From Fuscovulum blasticum DSM 2131 (lineage in GTDB: Bacteria; Pseudomonadota; Alphaproteobacteria; Rhodobacterales; Rhodobacteraceae), in contig NZ_PZKE01000006.1 of NCBI RefSeq assembly GCF_003034965.1, positions 159,832 through 223,831 on the forward strand: a stretch of 64,000 nucleotides of DNA, read 5' to 3'. The notes below the pieces were generated by a model. That model was given only the letters and a program-made list of their open reading frames with translations, made no database searches and was not told the DNA's origin. A program made the translations under genes and the position numbers. Of this stretch, positions 7,835 through 18,253 are shown piece by piece (positions within the stretch are counted from its first letter, which is position 1; the number at the start of each line of letters is the position of its first letter).

Positions 7835-10800
7835 ATGCTGCGCCGCGCTTTCCTTGCCCTGTGCCTTTTCCTTGGCCTCGCTTCGGCGGCGCTGGCCGAG
7901 CGGCGCGTGGCGCTGGTGCTGGCGGCCGAGGATTACCGCAACCTGCGCCAGTTGGACAATCCGGTCAGCGATGCCCGCGCGATGGAAGAACTGCTCGACG
8001 GGCTGGGCTTCGAGGTGTTTCTGGAAACCGACCGCGACCTGAAGCGGATGCGCCGCGCACTGGAGGATTTCCGCGAGGATGCCAAGGGGGCCGATGTGGC
8101 GCTGGTGTTCTATGCCGGGCATGGCGTGGCCATCGACGGGGTGAACTACCTGCTGCCGACCGATGCCGATGCGGCGTCTTCCGCCAAGCTGAAGGAAACC
8201 TCGTTGCCGCTGTCCGAGGTGCAGGCGGTGCTGCATGATGTGGCCGATGTCTCGATCATGCTGCTGGACGCCTGCCGGGATGACCCGTTTGCCGGCACGG
8301 GCGGGGGCGGGGATGACAGTCGCGGCGCGGTGGCGCTGGCGGGCGATCCGCCCGAGGCGCCGAAGCCGACGCCCGGTCTGGGCCGGATCGGGCGGTCGGA
8401 CGGGGTGCTGTTCGCCTTTGCCGCCGCGCCGGGGGAAACCGCTTCGGACGGGGAGGGCAAGAATTCGCCCTTTACCAGTGCGCTGCTGCGCCATTTCGGC
8501 ACCAAGGGAGTGGAACTGAAATCCGCGCTGACGCTGGTGCAGCAGGATGTCTATGACCGCTCGCGCGGCAAGCAGCTTCCCTATATCGAAAGCGGTCTGC
8601 CGGAGCTGGTGTTCATCACCGACAAGGGCGATCTGCCCGAACGCGACCAGTTGCTGATGGCGATGGCCGGGCTGACCCCGGACCTGCGAACCGAGGTCGA
8701 GACGGTGGCCGCCGCCAATTCCATGCCGCTGGCCCCGCTGTATGCCGCGCTGATTTCCGGCGGGCTGGACAAGCAGAACCCCGACGACCGGCGGCGGATG
8801 CTGGAAGAGGCGGCGCGGTCCTACCATGCCTTCCAGTCGGAGCTGGTGAAATATGCCAGCGATGACCCAAGGGTGGCCGATCTGCGGGCGCAGGCGGAAG
8901 AGCAGCTCAGCCTTGGGGCGGTGGATGCCGCGCGCGCGCTGCTGACCGAAGCGGCCGGCATCGACAGTCAGGCGCGGGGTGCGATCAAGAACAACTATCT
9001 GACGCGCACGCTGTCGGAAGCCTCGACCCATCTGCTGAACGCCAATGCCGCGCGCACCGACCTGCGCTATGATCTGGCGATCGGCGACCTGACCAAGGCG
9101 GTCGAACTTTATGCCGAGGTGTCGGCCGATCTGCCCGACCGGGAAACCAAGATGGCCTATCTGCTGGCGCTGCAGGATCTGGGCGATCTTTACATGATTG
9201 CCGGCAACAGCTTCGGGGCGCTGGGCGCGCAGATGACGCGGTCTGAATTCGCGCAAAGTCAGGCCAAGGCCGATCCGCTGGATCTGGGCTGGACGCGCGA
9301 GGTGATCTTTTCGCTGAATGCGGTCGGCACGGTGCTGCAACAGCAGGGCTATCTGCGCGAGGCGGAAGAGGCCATCGTGCGCGGGCTGGAACTGACCCGG
9401 CTGCAAACCGACCGCAACCCCGACGACGTGGACCTGATGCGCGACCTTGAGGTGATGCGCAACAAGCTGGGCGAGGTGCGCTATGCGCTGGCCGATTACC
9501 CCGGCGCGCTGGAAGCCTATACCGAGGCGCTGGCGATTGCGGAGCGGCTGCTGGAGACCGATCCGACGCTGATCCTGTACATGCGCGATGTGAGCTTCAC
9601 GCAGGAGCGCATCGGTGATGTCTATTCCGCGCTGGGCGACAATGCCCGCGCCCGCGATGCCTTTGACGTGTCGATGCGGATTTCGCAGCAGCTTGCCAAC
9701 GAATTTCCCGACGACACGGATTTCGCCTTCAGCCTGTCGGTCGGCTATGAGCGGCTGGGCGACATGATGTCGGCCGAGGGGGATTACGATTCGGCGCTGG
9801 CGATCTTTTTCGAATCGCTGAAGATCCGCGAGGATCTGGCGCAGAAAGACCCCAACAACCTGATGCGGCAGCGCGATATGTCCGTGACCTATGAACGGAT
9901 CGGCGACATTCATGCCGCGATGGGCGATGTGGGATCGGCGCTGATGTCACATCAGCAGGCGCTGGACACCCGCGAGCGGCTTTATGCCATCGACCCGTCG
10001 AACAGCGGCTGGGCGCGCGACCTGTCGGTGGCCTATATCCGCGTGGGCGAGTTGCACCAGCGCGAGGGCGACATCGACGGCGCGCTGCAATCCTATGAGA
10101 AGGCGCGCGATCTGCGGGCGTCGATCGTGGCGCTGGACCCGTCGAACCTGCCGCGGCAAAGCGATCTGGCCTATGGGATCGAGAAATCGGCGCTGGCGCT
10201 GTGGGCCAAGGCCGATGGCCCCGGGGCGCTGGCGCTGCTGGGCGAAACGCTGGACCTGCGGCGCCGGATCAGCGCGGCCGATCCTTCGGTGCTGCAATAC
10301 CGCCGTGATCTGGGGCTGACGCTGCTGAACATCTCGGACATCCAGTTCGCGCAGGGCGATCCCGAGGCGGCGCATGGGGTGCTGACCGAGGCGGTGCAGA
10401 TCGCCGAGGCGCTGGTGGCCGAGGCGCCCGAGGACATTGCCTTCCTGCGCGACCTGACGATTGCGGAAAACCAGTTGGTCAGCGCGCTGCTGAAACTGGG
10501 GCGGGCCCCCGAAGCGGTGCCGGTGGCGCAGGCGTCGCTGGCGGTGACCGACCGGCTGCTGGCGATGCGGCCCGATGATACGCTTTTCCTGCGTGACAGG
10601 CTGGTCGCGGCGAACCGGCTGGGCGATGCCTTCGTGGCGGTCAATGACCAGGCCTCGGCGGTTGAGGCGTTCCGGGCGATGGCGGATGTGGGCTATCGGC
10701 TGACCAAGGCGGACCCCTACAACACCGGCTATGCCAATGATTACGCGCTCGCGCTGGAACGGTCGGGCGAGGCCAAGACCGCCTTGCAGGACCATGCCGG

Positions 10801-11191
10801 CGCCCGACCCGATTTCGAGGCGGCGGTGGCGCTGCGGCAATGGCTGGCCGGGCAGGCGCCGGGATCGGTCATCGACCAGCGGGCGCTGGGCTATGCGTTG
10901 CAGAAGCTGGCCGACAGCTATTACTACCAGAACGCGCTGGACTCTGGCCGCCCCTATGAGGAACAGGCGCTGGCGATCCTGGCCTGGGTCCGCGATGCCG
11001 AGACCGGCAATGTCTGGAATGTGATCGACCTGGCCACCGCACATGCCCGCCTGTCGGGCTATCAGGCCGACCCCAAGCCGCAGATCGCCGAGGCGCTGGC
11101 GCTGCTGGAAGGCCTGCAGGCGCAGGGCCAGTTGCCCGAAGGCTATGAGGAAACCATCCAGTCTTACCGCGATGCGCTGGCCCAGCCCTAA
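7835..11191 (+). CDS. Secreted caspase-like peptidase (C14) with long TPR region
   Basis: A 1118-residue protein from the ATG at 7835. GAAGGG eight bases upstream, and a signal peptide (MLRRAFLALCLFLGLASAALA), decide this start over the ATG at 7808. A caspase/metacaspase domain follows (about residues 22-235) with the catalytic pair intact: His96 in FYAGHG and Cys147 in LLDACRDDP. The remaining 850 residues or so are helical with many tetratricopeptide-like repeats of the form GDLYMIAGN, LGDMMSAEGDYDSALAIF and RVGELHQREGDIDGALQSYE. The predicted product is a periplasmic protease with a protein-interaction scaffold; its target is unknown. It sits just upstream of the YfgM-BamB-Der genes, but a 72-bp gap leaves operon membership open. 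Confidence 0.88.
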   Translation: MLRRAFLALCLFLGLASAALAERRVALVLAAEDYRNLRQLDNPVSDARAMEELLDGLGFEVFLETDRDLKRMRRALEDFREDAKGADVALVFYAGHGVAIDGVNYLLPTDADAASSAKLKETSLPLSEVQAVLHDVADVSIMLLDACRDDPFAGTGGGGDDSRGAVALAGDPPEAPKPTPGLGRIGRSDGVLFAFAAAPGETASDGEGKNSPFTSALLRHFGTKGVELKSALTLVQQDVYDRSRGKQLPYIESGLPELVFITDKGDLPERDQLLMAMAGLTPDLRTEVETVAAANSMPLAPLYAALISGGLDKQNPDDRRRMLEEAARSYHAFQSELVKYASDDPRVADLRAQAEEQLSLGAVDAARALLTEAAGIDSQARGAIKNNYLTRTLSEASTHLLNANAARTDLRYDLAIGDLTKAVELYAEVSADLPDRETKMAYLLALQDLGDLYMIAGNSFGALGAQMTRSEFAQSQAKADPLDLGWTREVIFSLNAVGTVLQQQGYLREAEEAIVRGLELTRLQTDRNPDDVDLMRDLEVMRNKLGEVRYALADYPGALEAYTEALAIAERLLETDPTLILYMRDVSFTQERIGDVYSALGDNARARDAFDVSMRISQQLANEFPDDTDFAFSLSVGYERLGDMMSAEGDYDSALAIFFESLKIREDLAQKDPNNLMRQRDMSVTYERIGDIHAAMGDVGSALMSHQQALDTRERLYAIDPSNSGWARDLSVAYIRVGELHQREGDIDGALQSYEKARDLRASIVALDPSNLPRQSDLAYGIEKSALALWAKADGPGALALLGETLDLRRRISAADPSVLQYRRDLGLTLLNISDIQFAQGDPEAAHGVLTEAVQIAEALVAEAPEDIAFLRDLTIAENQLVSALLKLGRAPEAVPVAQASLAVTDRLLAMRPDDTLFLRDRLVAANRLGDAFVAVNDQASAVEAFRAMADVGYRLTKADPYNTGYANDYALALERSGEAKTALQDHAGARPDFEAAVALRQWLAGQAPGSVIDQRALGYALQKLADSYYYQNALDSGRPYEEQALAILAWVRDAETGNVWNVIDLATAHARLSGYQADPKPQIAEALALLEGLQAQGQLPEGYEETIQSYRDALAQP

Positions 11192-11263
11192 GCGCGGGGC
11201 GGGGCTTGGCAACCTTGGGCCTTTGCCTGTAAGACGAGGGTCAAAGACGACAAGAGGCCCGCG

Positions 11264-11935
11264 TTGAGCAATAACGATAGCTTCATTGATGAAGTGACCG
11301 AAGAGGTCCGGCGGGACCGTCTGTTCCGGGTCTACAAACGCTATGGCTGGATCGGCGGCGTGCTGATCCTGGTGGTTGTCGTCGGTTCGGGCGTGATCGA
11401 GTGGCGCAAGTCGCAGGCCGAATCCTCGGCCCGGGGCTTTGGCGATGGCGTGATCGACGCGCTGGACATGAGCAGCCCCGAGGAACGCCGCGCCGCCCTG
11501 GCCGGCCTTTCGGTCAGCGCCGATCAGGCGCGGCTGCGCGATCTGATCCTGGCTTCGGACCCCACGGAAGACAAGGCGGGCGCCTTGGCGGCGCTGGATG
11601 CGGTGATCGCGGATGGCAAGACGCCGGCGGTCTGGCGCGATCTGGCGGTGTTGCGCCGGGTGGCCGTGGCGGGGGCCGATCAGCCGCTGGCCGAGCGGCG
11701 CAGCGCGCTGGAGGCGATTGCCGCGCCGGGGCGGCCCTATCGGGCGCTGGCGGCCGAACAACTGGCCCATCTTCTGATCGAAGAGGGCAAGGCGGATGAG
11801 GCCATCGCGGCGCTGAACACGCTGGCACAGGATCAGGATTCGTCGGGGGCCCTGCGGGCCCGCGCGGCACAGGTGGTGACGGCCCTGGGCGGAACGCCCG
11901 TGGCCGCAGGGAACGCCGCCCCGGCGGGCGGCTGA
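11264..11935 (+). CDS. YfgM-like membrane-anchored TPR protein
   Basis: A 223-residue protein with a TTG start at 11264, supported by AGAGG at 11253-11257. Residues 1-24 are cytoplasmic and charged, one membrane helix follows (WIGGVLILVVVVGSGVIEW), and the rest is a periplasmic helical TPR-like domain rich in Ala and Leu. This is the layout of YfgM, an ancillary subunit of the SecYEG translocon that works with periplasmic chaperones. The next genes are BamB and Der, the same neighbourhood that yfgM has in many proteobacteria, which strengthens the call. Direct evidence for its partner proteins in this organism is absent. Confidence 0.85.
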   Translation: MSNNDSFIDEVTEEVRRDRLFRVYKRYGWIGGVLILVVVVGSGVIEWRKSQAESSARGFGDGVIDALDMSSPEERRAALAGLSVSADQARLRDLILASDPTEDKAGALAALDAVIADGKTPAVWRDLAVLRRVAVAGADQPLAERRSALEAIAAPGRPYRALAAEQLAHLLIEEGKADEAIAALNTLAQDQDSSGALRARAAQVVTALGGTPVAAGNAAPAGG

Positions 11936-11979
11936 AGTCGGCCCGCAAGGGTGGCAGTAAAAACAGAAGGGGCGCGGGC

Positions 11980-13371
11980 GTGATCATGCGTCGGAACAGC
12001 TTGAACTCCACCGTCGCCCCCAAGGCGCGTGCCGCGGCCCTGGTGGCAACCGCGATGGCCCTTGTGCTGACCGGCTGCGCCCCGCGTGAGGTGATCCTTT
12101 CGGGGGAACGCTTCCCGGTCCGCGCGCCGCTGGAGGACAGCATCCCGGTGCAGGGCCAGCCGGCCCCGCGGGCACCGTCGTCGCAGCCCGCTTCGGTGAG
12201 CAAGCCGATTTCGCTGCCGAAGGTGCAGGTCAATGGCGATTGGGCGCAGCGCGGCGGCAATTCCCGCCATGCCGCCCCCCATGCGGCGCTGTCGGCCAGC
12301 CCGGTGCTGACCTTTGCGGTGAACATCGGCCAGGGGTCCAGCAAGCGGTCGCGGATTTCGGCGGCGCCGGTCGTGTCGGGCGGGCGTGTGTTCACCATGG
12401 ATGCAGGTTCGGTCGTGTCGGCGGTGTCCACGGGCGGCGGTCTGCTGTGGCAGGCTGACCTTGCGGCGGCCTTCGACCGCGGCGCCGGGGTGTCCGGCGG
12501 CGGGCTGGCCGCGGCGGGCAACCGGCTGTTCGTGACCACCGCCTATGGCGAGGTTGTCGCGCTGGACAGCGCCAGCGGCGGTGTGGTCTGGCGCCAGCGC
12601 GTCGATGCGCCGGTGATCGGCGCCCCGGCGGTCGAGGATGGCACGGTCTATGTCTCGGGCCGCGACGGCAGCGCCTGGGCGATTGCGGCGGACAGCGGCA
12701 AGGTGGTCTGGCAGGTGTTCGGCACCCCGGGCAAGACCGGCTATCTGGGCAGCGCGGCCCCCACGGTGGGCGACCGTTCGGTGATCTTCCCGCAGGCCTC
12801 GGGCGAGTTGCTGGCGGTTCTCAAGGTGGGCGGTGGCACGCGGGTCTGGCAGGCCTCGGTCGCGGGCAAGCGGATCGGCCGCGCCTTCGCCATCACGCCC
12901 GATGTGACCGGCGACGGTGTGCTGGTCGGCGGCACGCTTTATGCGGGCACCGGATCGGGTCGGACGGTGGCGATTGACGCGGGCAATGGCGAAACGCTGT
13001 GGTCGGCGGGTGAGGGGGCCATGGGCCCGCTGGTCGTGGCGGGCGGGTCGGTCTTCCTGGTGAATGACGAGGCGCGCCTGGTGCGGCTGGATGCGGCCAC
13101 CGGCGACAGCATCTGGTCGGTCGAGATGCCCTATTTCGACACCGACAAGGTGAAGAAGCGCAAGGCCATCTATGCCCATTACGGGCCGGTTCTGGCGGGC
13201 GGGCGGCTTTGGGTCGCCTCGTCCGACGGTATCCTGCGCGGCTTCAGCCCGACCGACGGCCAGCTTGTGGCCAGCGCGCAGATTCCCGGCGGGGCAGCCA
13301 CCCAGCCGGCCGTTGCGGGCGGCACGCTGTACGTTGTTTCGGGCAGCGGGCAACTTCTGGCTTTCCGCTGA
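11980..13371 (+). CDS. bamB: Outer membrane assembly lipoprotein BamB (PQQ-like beta-propeller)
   Basis: A 463-residue lipoprotein. AGAAGGGG at 11965-11972 is best spaced for the GTG at 11980; the ATG at 11986 in the same frame is an alternative. A lipoprotein signal ends in LTGC with the acylated Cys33. The rest is an eight-bladed PQQ-like beta-propeller with recurring blade motifs such as GRVFTMDAGSVVSAV, NRLFVTTAYGEVVALD, TVYVSGRDGSAWAI and TLYVVSGSGQLLAF. BamB helps deliver outer-membrane proteins to the BamA barrel at the periplasmic face of the outer membrane. It lies between the YfgM-like gene and der, a widely conserved order. A quinoprotein dehydrogenase is unlikely because catalytic features are missing. 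Confidence 0.9.
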   Translation: MIMRRNSLNSTVAPKARAAALVATAMALVLTGCAPREVILSGERFPVRAPLEDSIPVQGQPAPRAPSSQPASVSKPISLPKVQVNGDWAQRGGNSRHAAPHAALSASPVLTFAVNIGQGSSKRSRISAAPVVSGGRVFTMDAGSVVSAVSTGGGLLWQADLAAAFDRGAGVSGGGLAAAGNRLFVTTAYGEVVALDSASGGVVWRQRVDAPVIGAPAVEDGTVYVSGRDGSAWAIAADSGKVVWQVFGTPGKTGYLGSAAPTVGDRSVIFPQASGELLAVLKVGGGTRVWQASVAGKRIGRAFAITPDVTGDGVLVGGTLYAGTGSGRTVAIDAGNGETLWSAGEGAMGPLVVAGGSVFLVNDEARLVRLDAATGDSIWSVEMPYFDTDKVKKRKAIYAHYGPVLAGGRLWVASSDGILRGFSPTDGQLVASAQIPGGAATQPAVAGGTLYVVSGSGQLLAFR

Positions 13372-13414
13372 CGCGGCCACGGTGTAAGGGGGCGGCTTTC
13401 AAAGGGCGCATCCC

Positions 13415-14890
13415 ATGAGCTTCACGCTTGCCATCGTCGGGCGGCCCAATGTGGGCAAGTCCACCCTGTTCAACCGGCTGGTCGGCCGCAAGCTGGCGCT
13501 GGTCGATGACCAGCCGGGCGTCACGCGCGATCTGCGCGAAGGTGACGCGCGGCTGTTCGATCTGCGCTTCACCGTGATCGACACGGCGGGGCTTGAGGAA
13601 ATCACCGACGACAGCCTGCAGGGCCGGATGCGCCGCCTGACCGAGCGCGCGGTGGAAATGGCCGATGTCTGCCTGTTCCTGATCGACGGGCGGGTGGGGG
13701 TGACCCCCAGCGACGAGACCTTTGCCGACATCCTGCGCAAGAAGAACGCCCGCGTTCTGGTGGGGGTGAACAAGTCCGAGGGCAAGGCCGGGGATTCCGG
13801 CGCGCTGGAGGCCTGGTCGCTGGGTCTGGGCGATCCGATCCGCCTGTCCGCCGAACATGGCGAGGGGATGGACGATCTTTATCACGCGCTGCGCCCCTTC
13901 GAGGCGGAATTCGCCCCGCGCGAGGCCGAGATCCTGCCCGAGACCGAGGTGGACATCTCGGAGGAGGAGGCGGAGCTGGAGGTGGACGAATTCGCCCACC
14001 GGCCCACGCTGAAGAAGCCGTTGCAGATTGCCGTCATCGGCCGCCCGAACGCGGGCAAGTCCACGCTGGTCAACCGCATCCTGGGCGAGGACCGCATGCT
14101 GACCGGCCCCGAGGCCGGCATCACCCGCGACGCCATTTCCATCCGCAGCGACTGGATGGGAACGCCGGTGCGGATCTGGGATACGGCGGGGATGCGCAAG
14201 AAGGCCCGCATCACCGAAAAGCTGGAAAAGCTGTCGGTGGCCGATGGCCTGCGCGCCGTGCGCTTTGCCGAGGTGGTGGTTGTCCTGCTGGACAACGAGA
14301 TTCCCTTCGAGACGCAGGATCTGCGCATTGCCGATTTCGCGGAGACCGAGGGCCGCGCCGTGGTGGTGGCGGTGAACAAATGGGATCTGGAGACCGAGCG
14401 GCAGGAAAAGCTGGCCGATCTGAAAGAGATGTTCGAACGGCTGCTGCCGCAGCTTCGCGGGGCGCCGCTGGTCACCATCAGCGGCAAGACCGGGCGCGGC
14501 ATGGACCGCCTGCACGAGGCCATTCTCAAGGCGCATGACACCTGGAACCGCCGCATCCCGACCAACCGGCTGAACACCTGGCTGGGCGCCATGACCGAGG
14601 CGCATCCGCCGCCCGCGCCGGGCGGGCACCGGATCAAGCTGCGCTACATCACCCAGGCCAAGACCCGGCCGCCGGGCTTTGTCATCAAGTGTTCGCGCCC
14701 CGATGAGCTGCCCGAAAGCTACAAGCGCTATCTGGTGAACGGGTTGCGCGACCATTTCGACATGCCGGGCACGCCGATCCGGCTGTATTTCCGCAGCCAG
14801 GGCGACGCGAACCCGTGGAAGGAACGCAAGTTCCATACCCCCAGCCGGTTGCGCAAGCATACCGACAAACCCAAGCTTGACAGGAAGTAG
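13415..14890 (+). CDS. der: GTPase Der (EngA), ribosome biogenesis
   Basis: A 491-residue protein with two consecutive G domains, the hallmark of Der. The first P-loop is GRPNVGKST (residues 9-17) and the second is GRPNAGKST at about residue 209. Each is followed by a DTAG switch and an NKxD-type specificity motif (NKSE in the first domain, NKWD in the second). The C-terminal KH-like domain includes [21 protein letters not shown]. Der binds the 50S subunit and is needed for its late assembly. NKSE instead of NKxD in domain 1 is a common alphaproteobacterial variant. It follows bamB with a 43-base gap and is probably cotranscribed with it. Confidence 0.96.
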   Translation: MSFTLAIVGRPNVGKSTLFNRLVGRKLALVDDQPGVTRDLREGDARLFDLRFTVIDTAGLEEITDDSLQGRMRRLTERAVEMADVCLFLIDGRVGVTPSDETFADILRKKNARVLVGVNKSEGKAGDSGALEAWSLGLGDPIRLSAEHGEGMDDLYHALRPFEAEFAPREAEILPETEVDISEEEAELEVDEFAHRPTLKKPLQIAVIGRPNAGKSTLVNRILGEDRMLTGPEAGITRDAISIRSDWMGTPVRIWDTAGMRKKARITEKLEKLSVADGLRAVRFAEVVVVLLDNEIPFETQDLRIADFAETEGRAVVVAVNKWDLETERQEKLADLKEMFERLLPQLRGAPLVTISGKTGRGMDRLHEAILKAHDTWNRRIPTNRLNTWLGAMTEAHPPPAPGGHRIKLRYITQAKTRPPGFVIKCSRPDELPESYKRYLVNGLRDHFDMPGTPIRLYFRSQGDANPWKERKFHTPSRLRKHTDKPKLDRK

Positions 14891-14905
14891 CAGACAGGCA
14901 GGCAC

Positions 14906-15880
14906 ATGCATATTGTGACCGGAAGTGACGAGAATTACGTCACGGGTGTCGCGGTTCTGATTGCCTCGGTGGCGCGTTTCGATCCCGGCACCGAATTTAC
15001 CGTTCTAGATCATGGAATCTCGCCACGCGGGCGCGACATGCTTCAGGCCGTGGCCCGGCGCATCGGCTGCCCGGTCACGGTTCTGCCGGTTGATCCGGCG
15101 CGGCTGAGCGGGCTGTCGCGACCTGACGGCACGCATGTGACGCCCGCGGGATACCTGCGCCTGCTGATCCCCGAGATGCTGCCGCATCTGTCGCGGGTGA
15201 TCTATATGGATTGCGACATGGTGGCCGTCCGCTCGATCGCCGGGCTTTGGGCGACCGATCTTGAGGGCAGGCCGGTCGGCGCGGTGCGGGATGCGGGGGT
15301 TGTGCGGTCCAAGCCCGAAGAGCTGATCGCGATGGACCTGCCGGCGGAGGCCTATTTCAATTCTGGCCTGCTGGTGATGGATCTTGATCTCTGGCGGTCC
15401 GAGGGGATTGCGGGCGCCTGTCTGGACTGGGCGCAGCGCCCTGACCGCCAGAGCCATTTTGCCGACCAGAGCGCGCTGAACCATGTGCTGCGGGGCCGGG
15501 TGACCTGGCTGGACGACCACTGGAACGTGCTGGCGCAGACGATTGAGCACGACATGTTCGACGGACAGGACTTGCCCGAGGATCTGGTGCCGGGGGTGCT
15601 GCATTACTGCGGCAAGCTGAAACCCTGGCGGGCGCCGGTGTTCCTGGGCAAGATCTGGCAGGCCCATGCCGCGCCGCTGGCGGACCTGATCCCGCCTGAC
15701 ACCTTGCCCCGGCTGACGCTGCGCGACAGGCTGCATCTGCTGGAGCGCCGCCGCCGCCGGCTGTTCGGCCTTGCGTTGCGGCGCCGCAAATATGTGAAGC
15801 TGCGGCAGATCGAACGCAGGGTCGAGGCGCGGATCGTTCGCCCCGCGCTGGACAGATTGGCGCAAGCCGCCCCGTTCTGA
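14906..15880 (+). CDS. Glycosyltransferase family 8 protein
   Basis: A 324-residue cytoplasmic glycosyltransferase of the GT8/GT-A fold. It begins with the family pattern MHIVTGSDENYVTGVAVLIASV and has the metal/nucleotide-sugar DxD motif in YMDCDMVAV (about residues 100-108). The acceptor-side FADQSALNHVL segment and a C-terminal HYCGKLKPW motif, typical of LgtC-like galactosyl- or glucosyltransferases of lipopolysaccharide, are also present. The exact sugar cannot be read from sequence. The last 50 residues are very Arg-rich and may bind the membrane surface. It starts 15 bases after der and ends 8 bases before the convergent GT25 gene. The pair suggests a surface glycan function. Confidence 0.85.
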   Translation: MHIVTGSDENYVTGVAVLIASVARFDPGTEFTVLDHGISPRGRDMLQAVARRIGCPVTVLPVDPARLSGLSRPDGTHVTPAGYLRLLIPEMLPHLSRVIYMDCDMVAVRSIAGLWATDLEGRPVGAVRDAGVVRSKPEELIAMDLPAEAYFNSGLLVMDLDLWRSEGIAGACLDWAQRPDRQSHFADQSALNHVLRGRVTWLDDHWNVLAQTIEHDMFDGQDLPEDLVPGVLHYCGKLKPWRAPVFLGKIWQAHAAPLADLIPPDTLPRLTLRDRLHLLERRRRRLFGLALRRRKYVKLRQIERRVEARIVRPALDRLAQAAPF

Positions 15881-15888
15881 GCGGCCGC

Positions 15889-16695
15889 TCAGGACACCCG
15901 GCGCATCATCCGCTTGCGGGCCCACCGCCGCCAGTAGGCCGCGCTGAGGAACCGCTTTGCGGGCGGGCGGCGGGTGGCTCTGGGGGTGGCGGCCTGCTCT
16001 GCCTCGATCACCGTTCCGGCCCGTTCGGCCTCAAGCTGAGAGCCCTGGACCTGCGGTGAGGTGACCAGCATCGGCAGCGTGACCGCCGCGCCCAGCACCG
16101 CCACGTCGCAGGGCCAGTCGGCAACGCCGGCCAGCGGTGTGGATTCGCGCAGGACATGGGCGGCGGCGTCGCGGCTGATGCTGTAGGCCGAGGTCATGCA
16201 GGCATTGTGGCAAAGCAGCGCCAGCCGGACCCCGGGCAGATCGGGGTGCAAAAGGCGCGGGCGGGGCCAGCGCCAGACATCGGCGAACAGGTGTTCAAGC
16301 TGGATGATCGGGGCCGCGTCGTGGCAGCGGTTGCGCAGGAAGGCGGCAAAACCCGGGGTCAGGGTCGCGTCATCTTCCAGCACCACGGCGCCGGGCAGGC
16401 CTTCGGCGATGATCCGGCGATAGATCGCCTGATGCGACAGGGCGCAGGCGAATTCGCCATCGGTCATGCGCCGCCCCATGCGCAGGCGGGCGGCGGCGCG
16501 GTCGATCTGCGGCTCGTGTTCGGGCGGCAGGCCGCGGCGACCGTCGATCCCGTCATGGAAACGGAACGCCAGCCCCAGTGCCGCAAGCTGCGCCGAAATC
16601 CGGTGCCGCCGGTCGGTGGCATCGGGCAGGGAGAGCACGAAGATCGGCCAGGGCGATCTGTCCGGGGCAGGCGACCAAGGGGGGCTGGCACGCAT
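15889..16695 (-). CDS. Glycosyltransferase family 25 protein (LPS biosynthesis type)
   Basis: A 268-residue protein of the GT25 family. It has the N-terminal pattern IFVLSLPDATDRRHRISAQL and the catalytic-type segment LPGAVVLEDDATLTPGF, where EDD serves as the DxD-like motif. C-terminal basic residues follow. GT25 members transfer galactose or related sugars to lipooligosaccharide cores. It starts 9 bases after the serS stop codon on the same strand, so it is probably read from the serS transcript, a pairing with no functional logic that I can see. It converges with the GT8 gene; both may act on the same glycan, which is inference from adjacency. Confidence 0.82.
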   Translation of the reverse strand: MRASPPWSPAPDRSPWPIFVLSLPDATDRRHRISAQLAALGLAFRFHDGIDGRRGLPPEHEPQIDRAAARLRMGRRMTDGEFACALSHQAIYRRIIAEGLPGAVVLEDDATLTPGFAAFLRNRCHDAAPIIQLEHLFADVWRWPRPRLLHPDLPGVRLALLCHNACMTSAYSISRDAAAHVLRESTPLAGVADWPCDVAVLGAAVTLPMLVTSPQVQGSQLEAERAGTVIEAEQAATPRATRRPPAKRFLSAAYWRRWARKRMMRRVS

Positions 16696-16704
16696 ACCGG
16701 GGTG

Positions 16705-17994
16705 TCAGATCAGCTCGCCGCTGGCCGAGATGCGGGTCTTGCCGCCCAGATAGGGGTGCAGCACCGTCGGCAGATCGACCGAGCCGTCGGCCTGCTGGCC
16801 GTTTTCCAGCACGGCAATCAGGCAACGCCCGACCGCCAGACCCGAGCCGTTCAGCGTGGCCACGAAATCCGGCTTGCCGCCGGCGGGACGGAAGCGCGCA
16901 TTCATCCGCCGCGCCTGGAAGGTGCCGCAGGTGGAGACGCTGGAGATTTCGCGGAACCGATTCTGTCCCGGCAGCCAGGCTTCAAGATCATGGGTCTTCT
17001 GTGCGCCGAACCCCATGTCGCCAGTGCAGAGCACGATGGTGCGATAGGGGATGCCCAGCTTTTCCAGAATGGCCTCGGCGCAGCGCGTCATGCGGTCATG
17101 TTCGGCCAGCGCGGTGTCGGGGGTGCAGATCGTCACCATCTCGACCTTTTCGAACTGGTGCTGGCGCAACATCCCCGTGGTATCCTTGCCGGCGCTGCCG
17201 GCTTCCGAGCGGAAGCACTGGGTATGGGCGGTCATGCGGATCGGCAGACGGGCTTCGTCCAGAATGTCGCCCGCGACCGAGTTGGTCAGCGTCACCTCGG
17301 CGGTGGGGATCAGCCACCAGCCGTTGGTGGTCTGGTAGCTGTCTTCGGCGAATTTGGGCAGTTGGTTGGTGCCATACATCGCCTCGTCCTTGACCAGGAC
17401 GGGGGTCCAGGTCTCTTGCAGGTCGTGGTCTTCGATATGGGTGTCCAGCATGAACTGGGCCAGCGCGCGGTGGACGCGGATCACCGCGCCCTTCAGCACC
17501 ACGAAGCGCGCGCCCGACAGTTTCGCCGCCGTCTCGAAATCCATTCCCGGTTTCACGCCCGGAATTTCGAAATGTTCCAAGGGCTTGAAGTCGAAGCTGC
17601 GCGGGGTGCCCCAGCGGCGGATTTCCACGTTGTCGTCTTCATCGGCGCCATCGGGCACCTCGTCCAGCGGCAGGTTGGGCAGGCGCATCAAGAGGTCGCG
17701 CAGGCGCGCGTCTTCCTCGGCCGCCTCGGCGGTGAGGCGGGAGATTTCGGCCTTCTTCTCGGCCACCAGGGCGCGCAGGCGTTCGAATTCGGCATCATCG
17801 CCGCGCGCCTTGGCGGCGCCCACCTCTTTCGAGGCGCGGTTCTGATCCGCCGTTGCAGTTTCGGCGGCCAGAATTTTGGCGCGGCGGTCGGCATCCAGCG
17901 CCAGCAGTTCGGGCGAGGCGGGGGGCAGGCCGCGGCGGGCAAGGGCCGCATCGAAGGCGGCGGGGTTTTCGCGGATCTGGCGGATGTCGTGCAT
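16705..17994 (-). CDS. serS: Seryl-tRNA synthetase
   Basis: A 429-residue class II aminoacyl-tRNA synthetase that charges tRNA-Ser (and tRNA-Sec where present). Residues 1-110 form the long antiparallel coiled coil that grips the tRNA variable arm ([20 protein letters not shown] and following). The catalytic core shows motif 2 as [20 protein letters not shown] and motif 3 as [20 protein letters not shown]. Length is typical. It reads leftwards and the GT25 gene follows directly. The 259 bases to yajC hold the divergent promoters; I see no clear element there. Confidence 0.97.
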   Translation of the reverse strand: MHDIRQIRENPAAFDAALARRGLPPASPELLALDADRRAKILAAETATADQNRASKEVGAAKARGDDAEFERLRALVAEKKAEISRLTAEAAEEDARLRDLLMRLPNLPLDEVPDGADEDDNVEIRRWGTPRSFDFKPLEHFEIPGVKPGMDFETAAKLSGARFVVLKGAVIRVHRALAQFMLDTHIEDHDLQETWTPVLVKDEAMYGTNQLPKFAEDSYQTTNGWWLIPTAEVTLTNSVAGDILDEARLPIRMTAHTQCFRSEAGSAGKDTTGMLRQHQFEKVEMVTICTPDTALAEHDRMTRCAEAILEKLGIPYRTIVLCTGDMGFGAQKTHDLEAWLPGQNRFREISSVSTCGTFQARRMNARFRPAGGKPDFVATLNGSGLAVGRCLIAVLENGQQADGSVDLPTVLHPYLGGKTRISASGELI

Positions 17995-18253
17995 GGCGTT
18001 GGTCTTTCGGCCCGATGGGATCGGGGCGGGTTATGCCAGAAGGGCCGGGTCTGGGAAAGGGCGGTTGTCCGGGGCCGGCGTGGCGCGGCGGGGCTGCGTT
18101 CACGCGCTGTTCAGGGGGCGGCGGGCCGGGGCAGGGGGCTTGCACGGCCCTGCCTCTGGCATCGGGCGCGAAAACACCTTACATGGGCGCAAACCGACCC
18201 GGCCCGCAGCCCTGCCAAGGGGGAGGCGCCCGTGTCCGCCAGAGAGGTGATCC

